A DNA stretch of 64,000 nt, taken from contig CADCXA010000021.1 in the NCBI GenBank assembly GCA_902806565.1, positions 1,364,001-1,428,000 of the forward strand, read 5' to 3'. Shown one piece after another: positions 59,001-64,000 of the stretch. Below the pieces are notes generated by a model. That model was not told the origin of the DNA and did not search any database. It worked only from the letters and a program-made list of their open reading frames with translations. Both the position numbers and the translations under genes were made by a program. Every line of letters starts with the position of its first letter. The stretch's first letter is position 1. The DNA is from Hypoxylon rubiginosum (taxonomy: Eukaryota; Ascomycota; Sordariomycetes; Xylariales; Hypoxylaceae).

Positions 59001-62000
59001 TAAATATATTAAGATATATTTTTTTTTTTAGTTTTATTATAATTATATTTTATTAATTGTTTTTATTAAGTTTTTATTTTAATAAAAATATTAATATTTA
59101 AAAATAAGGTTTAAAGTAAATATATTTATTAAAAGTTAATTAATTAAAATATTTAATGGTATTTATAATTATAAAATTTATATATTATTTATATAGTTAA
59201 TATTTTTTTAATTATAATATAGTTTTTTTTTATAAAAATATAATAAAATAGTTTTATAAAAAAATACCTAAGTAAAATAATTAAAAATAAACATTAAATA
59301 AAAAGTTTATTTATATAGTTATATAGGTTTTTTAATAAAGTATTTTACCGGAGTTATAAAAAATTAATTACTAAAAAAAACTTTTTAAAATATATAAAAA
59401 TATATTTTTTTTTTAAATATTAATCACTTTTTAGTTTTTTTAATAAAATATATAATAATTATTTTTATTATATTAAAAACTATAACTATTTTTTTAAAAA
59501 TATTATATATAATTAGTTATAAATAAAAAATAATTATAATTTTTCTTTTAAAAAAAACTTAATTATTAATAACTTTTTTATTATTATAATATATAAAAAA
59601 ATAAGATTTATAAATTTTATTAAAAGTTTAATATAATATTAATTAGTTTTATAAAATAGTTATAAAAAAAAAAGAATATAATATATAAAAAAGTTATATA
59701 TAAAAATATATTTTATATAAATTATAAAAATAATTAATAATAAGTAATAATATAAAAAATATAATAAATAAAAAAAAAACCTTATTATATTTATTATAAA
59801 TAAATTATTAGTTATATAACTTATAATATTACGATTTTTTTTATAGTTTATATTTATTAATATTTTTTTTATTAATAATTTTAAAACTTTATATTTAAAT
59901 TTATAAAGGTTATTATATCGTGTTTTTTTTTATAAAAACCCGCCGCTTAAATAAGAAAATAAAACCTCGATTATATACTGGCCCGTGCGCACTTTATAAA
60001 AAAAAAACAAGAGCTAATTAAAAAAAAAATAAAAAAGCGAGAAAAAGGGGGGCTTTAAGGCCTTTTTTTCTTTTAAAAAAAATAAAAAAAAAATCTACTA
60101 GGCTTTAAACTGCTATTAAAGTTACGTAAACAAGGGTTATTATACACTGTTTAAGCCGATGTTTTACGTTATAATTTATTAAATATAAAGATTTTAAATG
60201 TTTATTTTTTAATTTTTTTATAATTTTCCTTAGTAACTTTTTTATTTTTTTATTATTTCTTTTAAGTTAAAATTCACTAATTTTTTTATTATTATTAAAA
60301 TTAATATTAAATTTTTTTAACCTAAATATCTATATATTTTTTATAAAATTATTTAACTTTTAATATTTTTTTTTATTTTAAATAAAAACCTTTAATTTTT
60401 TTTTTATATAAATATTTTAAAATAATAATTTTCTTAGGTTTTTTAAAATATATTAATTTTTTATAAAAATATTTATAATTAAAAATAAATTAATTTAATT
60501 ATATTATAATTTATATAATTATAATATATTAATATATTTAAAAATATTATAAAATAATATAAAGTTATTAATTATTATTTTAATTTTATAAAATTTAAAA
60601 GCGTTTTTTTTATTATTTTTATTTGTTATTTTAAGCTTATAATTAATAATAATTTTTAATATTTTATATATATTTTTATTAAATTAAAAAAATATTTAAA
60701 TATAAATAAAAAAAAGGTTTTTTAAGTTTTTTACGCCACGTTAATTTAATACTTTTTAAATAAAAAGCGTTATTTTAATTAAAAAAAAAACTCTTTATTT
60801 ATATATTATTTTATATAAATTAAATCTTTTTTTTTAATTAAAATATAATTAGTTTATAATATTAAATCTAATAATAATTTTTAAAGCTTTTTACCATTAT
60901 TAATATATTTTTTAAATATAAACGTAATTAACTTATATTTTATTTTAACTTATTTTTATATTTAAAAAAAATAAATAAAGTTAATTTATTAAATAATATT
61001 AAGTTTTTTATAAATAATATTAATTATTTTTTTATTTTTAAATTTATTATTAAACTTAATTATAATCGGATTATTATATTAATAAATAATATTTTTTATT
61101 ATAAACCTTTTAATATTTTTTAAATTTATATTTTTTAACTTAATAATTTTAATAAAGTTTATTAATTATTCTTAAACTTTTATAATTTTAATTATATTAT
61201 TATAATTAAATATATATTAAACGTTTAATATTTAATAAATAAATATAATTATAAAAAACATATATTTTATAAAATTAAATAACTTTTTATTATTTGTTTT
61301 TTAATATTAAAAATATAAGTTAAGTATTTTTATTATATATTTATATATTTTTTTCTAATAATAAAAAGTAATAATCTAATTATATATTAATTTAAACCTT
61401 TAATAGTTATATAAAATATATATTTTTTAAATAATTTAATTTTTTTAACTAATTATATTAATTATTTTATAAATTATATAGCCTTTTTTAAAGTTATAAA
61501 AAAGTATTTTTTAAAAAACTAAATACTTTAAAACTTTAATTTTAAAATAATTAAAAACAATTTTAATTAAAAAGTTATTAATATTTTTAAATTTTTTAAA
61601 AGTTTTAAATACTATTAAAAAGTTTATAATTTTATAGGATTTATTATTTTACTTTTTTAAAAAAATAAAAATATAATTAAGATTTTACTTTTATAAAATT
61701 ATTATTAAAATAAATTTCGCTATTATAATATTAAGTTATATATTAATAAATTTATTTAAGTTACTTTTTTAATGGTTATTTTTTTAATCGGATAATCCAC
61801 TTAGTTTTTTAAAAAAAATATTAATAATAATATTTTTTTTTTTTAAATAAATATTTAATCTTAAAATTAAATAATTTAATAAAAGTTATTTATTATAATA
61901 AGATGGTTTTAAACAAGTTTATAAAGTTATTATTAAATTATAAAATTAGTATTTTTATATTTATTTTTAATAGAAAATATATTTTATATATATAATTATA

Positions 62001-64000
62001 AAATTTTTAAAAAGCTTTTATAATTATAAAATATTTAAACTTTATAATATTATAATTTAACTTAATACTTTTTTAAGCTTTTAATTTATATTTAATAAGC
62101 TTGAAAATTTTTTAATTATTAAATTAATTAAGTATAACTTTTTAATTTAATTTTAAAATATTAATTTTAGTTATTATTTAAAAACTAAATTTATAATTAA
62201 AGTTAATTAAATAAAAAACTATAATTAATATATATTATAAGTTAATTATAATAATTTATTATAATTTATTTTAATAGAATTTTTCTTTTTTTTAAAATAA
62301 CGTAATTAAAATAAAAGTTATTATTACGTACTTTTTAATTTATATTTTAAAATATATTATAAATCCTAAAAATAATTATACCTTAAAAATATTTTTATAT
62401 TTTATTTATTTAATAATTTTAAGGATTTTTACTTAATTTAATTTATAATTATTAATTTTATATAAAAATTTAATAATTTTTATAATTAATTTATAAAACT
62501 TTAATTTTTTAGTGTTAATTATTATTTTCTTTAATTTAAAATTTAATAAAATTACCGTAATATTTTTTATATATTTAAAAATAAAATATTAAACTTTAAA
62601 ATAAACCTTTTTATTATTATATTAAATATAAAGTTTTTTAATATTTATATTATTAAAAAAAGGTTTATATATTTAAAATATAAAATTATAAAAAAAACAA
62701 CTTATTATATATAAAAAATAAGTTATAAAATTAATAACGTTTTATAATATTATTATTATATAAATTAAATTAATTAAAGTTATAAAAGTTATAAGGTTTT
62801 TATTAAATATAAAAAAAGTAATTTAATTATATCTTAAAAATAAGTTAATATAAAATAAGATTTTATATATAATAAACTTTTAAAAAAAGTTATTATAATT
62901 TTAAAAAAGGAAAACATTTTTAATAATATTTATATTTAATTTTATATAAAAGTTAATTAATTATAATTTCTTATTTTTTTTTTAATAATAAATTACAAGT
63001 TTTTATAAAACTTATACCCTTTTTTTAAAATATTATTTTTAAAATAATCTTAAAAGATTTTTATTATTTTATTTTTAAATAAAACTAAAATAAAAATCCT
63101 TTTTATTTACTAGGTTTTATAAGAAATTATCTTAATTATATAATTAAAAAAAAGTTTGTTTTTAATTTTTCCTAACTTATTAAAATCTTATATAAAAGTT
63201 ATTTTTTATTAAAAAAAAACCTTAATTAAAATATTTTTTTTAATATTAAAAAGTTTTATTAAATTAAGTTTTTTTTTTATTTTAATAAAACATTTTAAAA
63301 TAAATCTTATATTTTTAAGTTTTTAAGAAAATTATAAAAAGATATTTTAAAAAAAATTATTTATTTTTAATTTATTAAAACTTTTTAAAGTTTTTTATAC
63401 TTTTTTTAACGTTATATTTTTCCAATAAATTAATTTAAATAAAACACTTTTATTTAATAAAATAATATTAATAAAATAAACTTTTTTAACTTTAAATTTA
63501 TATATTATATTTATTAAGATTATAGTAACTATAACTATAATTTAATTTTAATAGTTTTTTTTTTTATATATTTTATAAAAAACAGTTTTAAAAGCTTTAA
63601 AAAAAACATTTATAAATTAATTATTAATTAAAAATATAAAGACCTTATTATTATTTTTTAAATTAAAAAGGTTATTTTCCTTAAGGTTTTTATTTTCCTT
63701 ATAGTAATTATCTTTTTATATTTTTATAATATTAATATTTATTATAATTATATTAAAAGCTATTTTATATAAAATAATAAGTTTTAATATTTTTTTTATA
63801 TTAAATATATAACTTAAATTATATTTAATTAACGTTTTATAATAATTATAACTTTTAAAATAACTTAGTAAAAAAAACCTATTTATATTATTAATTTAAT
63901 TTATATTATTAATAATATTTAATTTTTTAAATTAATATAAAACTTAATAAAATCTTTTATAATATAAACCAGAATATTATTATAAATTAAAAGTATTTTA
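56081..64000. repeat. AT-rich block, likely RIP-mutated repeat DNA
   Basis: From about 56090 to the end of the window the sequence is almost entirely A and T (over 90% by eye), with TTAA, ATAT and homopolymer runs and no coding frame. The few remaining C bases are mostly followed by C or T, and the few G bases mostly preceded by A or G; CpA and TpG are scarce. This is the expected end state of RIP, which turns CpA into TpA on either strand of duplicated DNA. It was probably one or more transposons; none is still recognisable. A less mutated island lies at about 59936-60170. The block extends beyond the window. Confidence 0.85.
59936..60170. other. Island of mixed composition inside the AT-rich block
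   Basis: About 235 bp with clearly more G and C than the surroundings, including CCCGCCGC, CTGGCCCGTGCGCAC, GCGAGAAAAAGGGGGG and GTTTAAGCCGATG, as well as CpA and TpG that are rare outside. It may be a junction between two elements, a later insertion too short or too young for RIP, or a non-duplicated remnant. No gene or terminal repeat pair is recognised. Confidence 0.6.

Noticed and set aside
56081..64000. AT-rich block as inserted mitochondrial DNA
   Set aside because: Composition is far more AT-biased than fungal mitochondrial DNA usually is, with no rRNA, tRNA or respiratory gene fragments; residual base contexts fit RIP better.

Overview
The window is nuclear DNA of a filamentous ascomycete (Pezizomycotina; Sordariomycetes, possibly Xylariales, is my best guess from gene style and not proven). 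The evidence is short spliceosomal introns with GT..AG ends and CTAAC/CTGAC-like branch points, typical fungal orthologues (adenine phosphoribosyltransferase, Tim10, mitochondrial lysyl-tRNA synthetase, GTP:AMP adenylate kinase, a PH-domain Meu6-like protein), a secondary-metabolism-type gene group, and a block of more than 7.9 kb of nearly pure A/T that looks like repeat DNA mutated by RIP (repeat-induced point mutation).

Layout. 1-5.7 kb: non-coding, with purine/pyrimidine tracts and three 7-bp tandem repeats, leading into APT1 (5688-6941, one 531-nt intron). 6.9-9.8 kb: no gene seen. 9.77-10.56 kb: a Ser/Thr-rich, Cys-rich probable surface protein. 11.2-13.7 kb (-): an eight-exon putative regulator with an incomplete zinc-cluster-like motif. 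14.5-15.2 kb (-): a conserved-looking protein with an Ala/Ser repeat. 16.45-18.13 kb (-): a three-exon PH-domain protein with a long Ala/Glu/Lys tail. 18.1-27.8 kb: a 9.7-kb stretch with no recognisable gene. 27.8-30.35 kb: a four-exon F-box/leucine-rich-type protein with a Cys cluster. 32.0-32.6 kb (-): a small secreted protein.

33.35-38.8 kb is a group of genes for mitochondrial proteins: lysyl-tRNA synthetase (-) and TIM10 (+) are divergent across about 0.5 kb, followed by adenylate kinase (+). 40.1-45.1 kb (-) holds one very large gene that appears to join a six-hairpin-glycosidase-like ectodomain to a CorA-type membrane domain.

46.6-56.05 kb looks like the decaying remains of a biosynthetic gene group: an intact BBE-type FAD oxidase, a broken short-chain dehydrogenase, an intact GMC oxidoreductase, a 5'-truncated laccase with an in-frame stop, and only the KR and ACP end of a highly reducing polyketide synthase, also with an in-frame stop. 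The laccase and PKS fragments meet head-to-head with essentially no spacer. The PKS fragment runs directly into a tandem 18-bp repeat and then the AT-rich block (56.08-64 kb), which suggests transposon insertion, rearrangement and RIP killed the pathway. The two intact oxidoreductases could still work on their own.

Exon boundaries were deduced by eye from reading frame, splice consensus and family similarity. Family assignments come from recognition of motifs, not from database searches.
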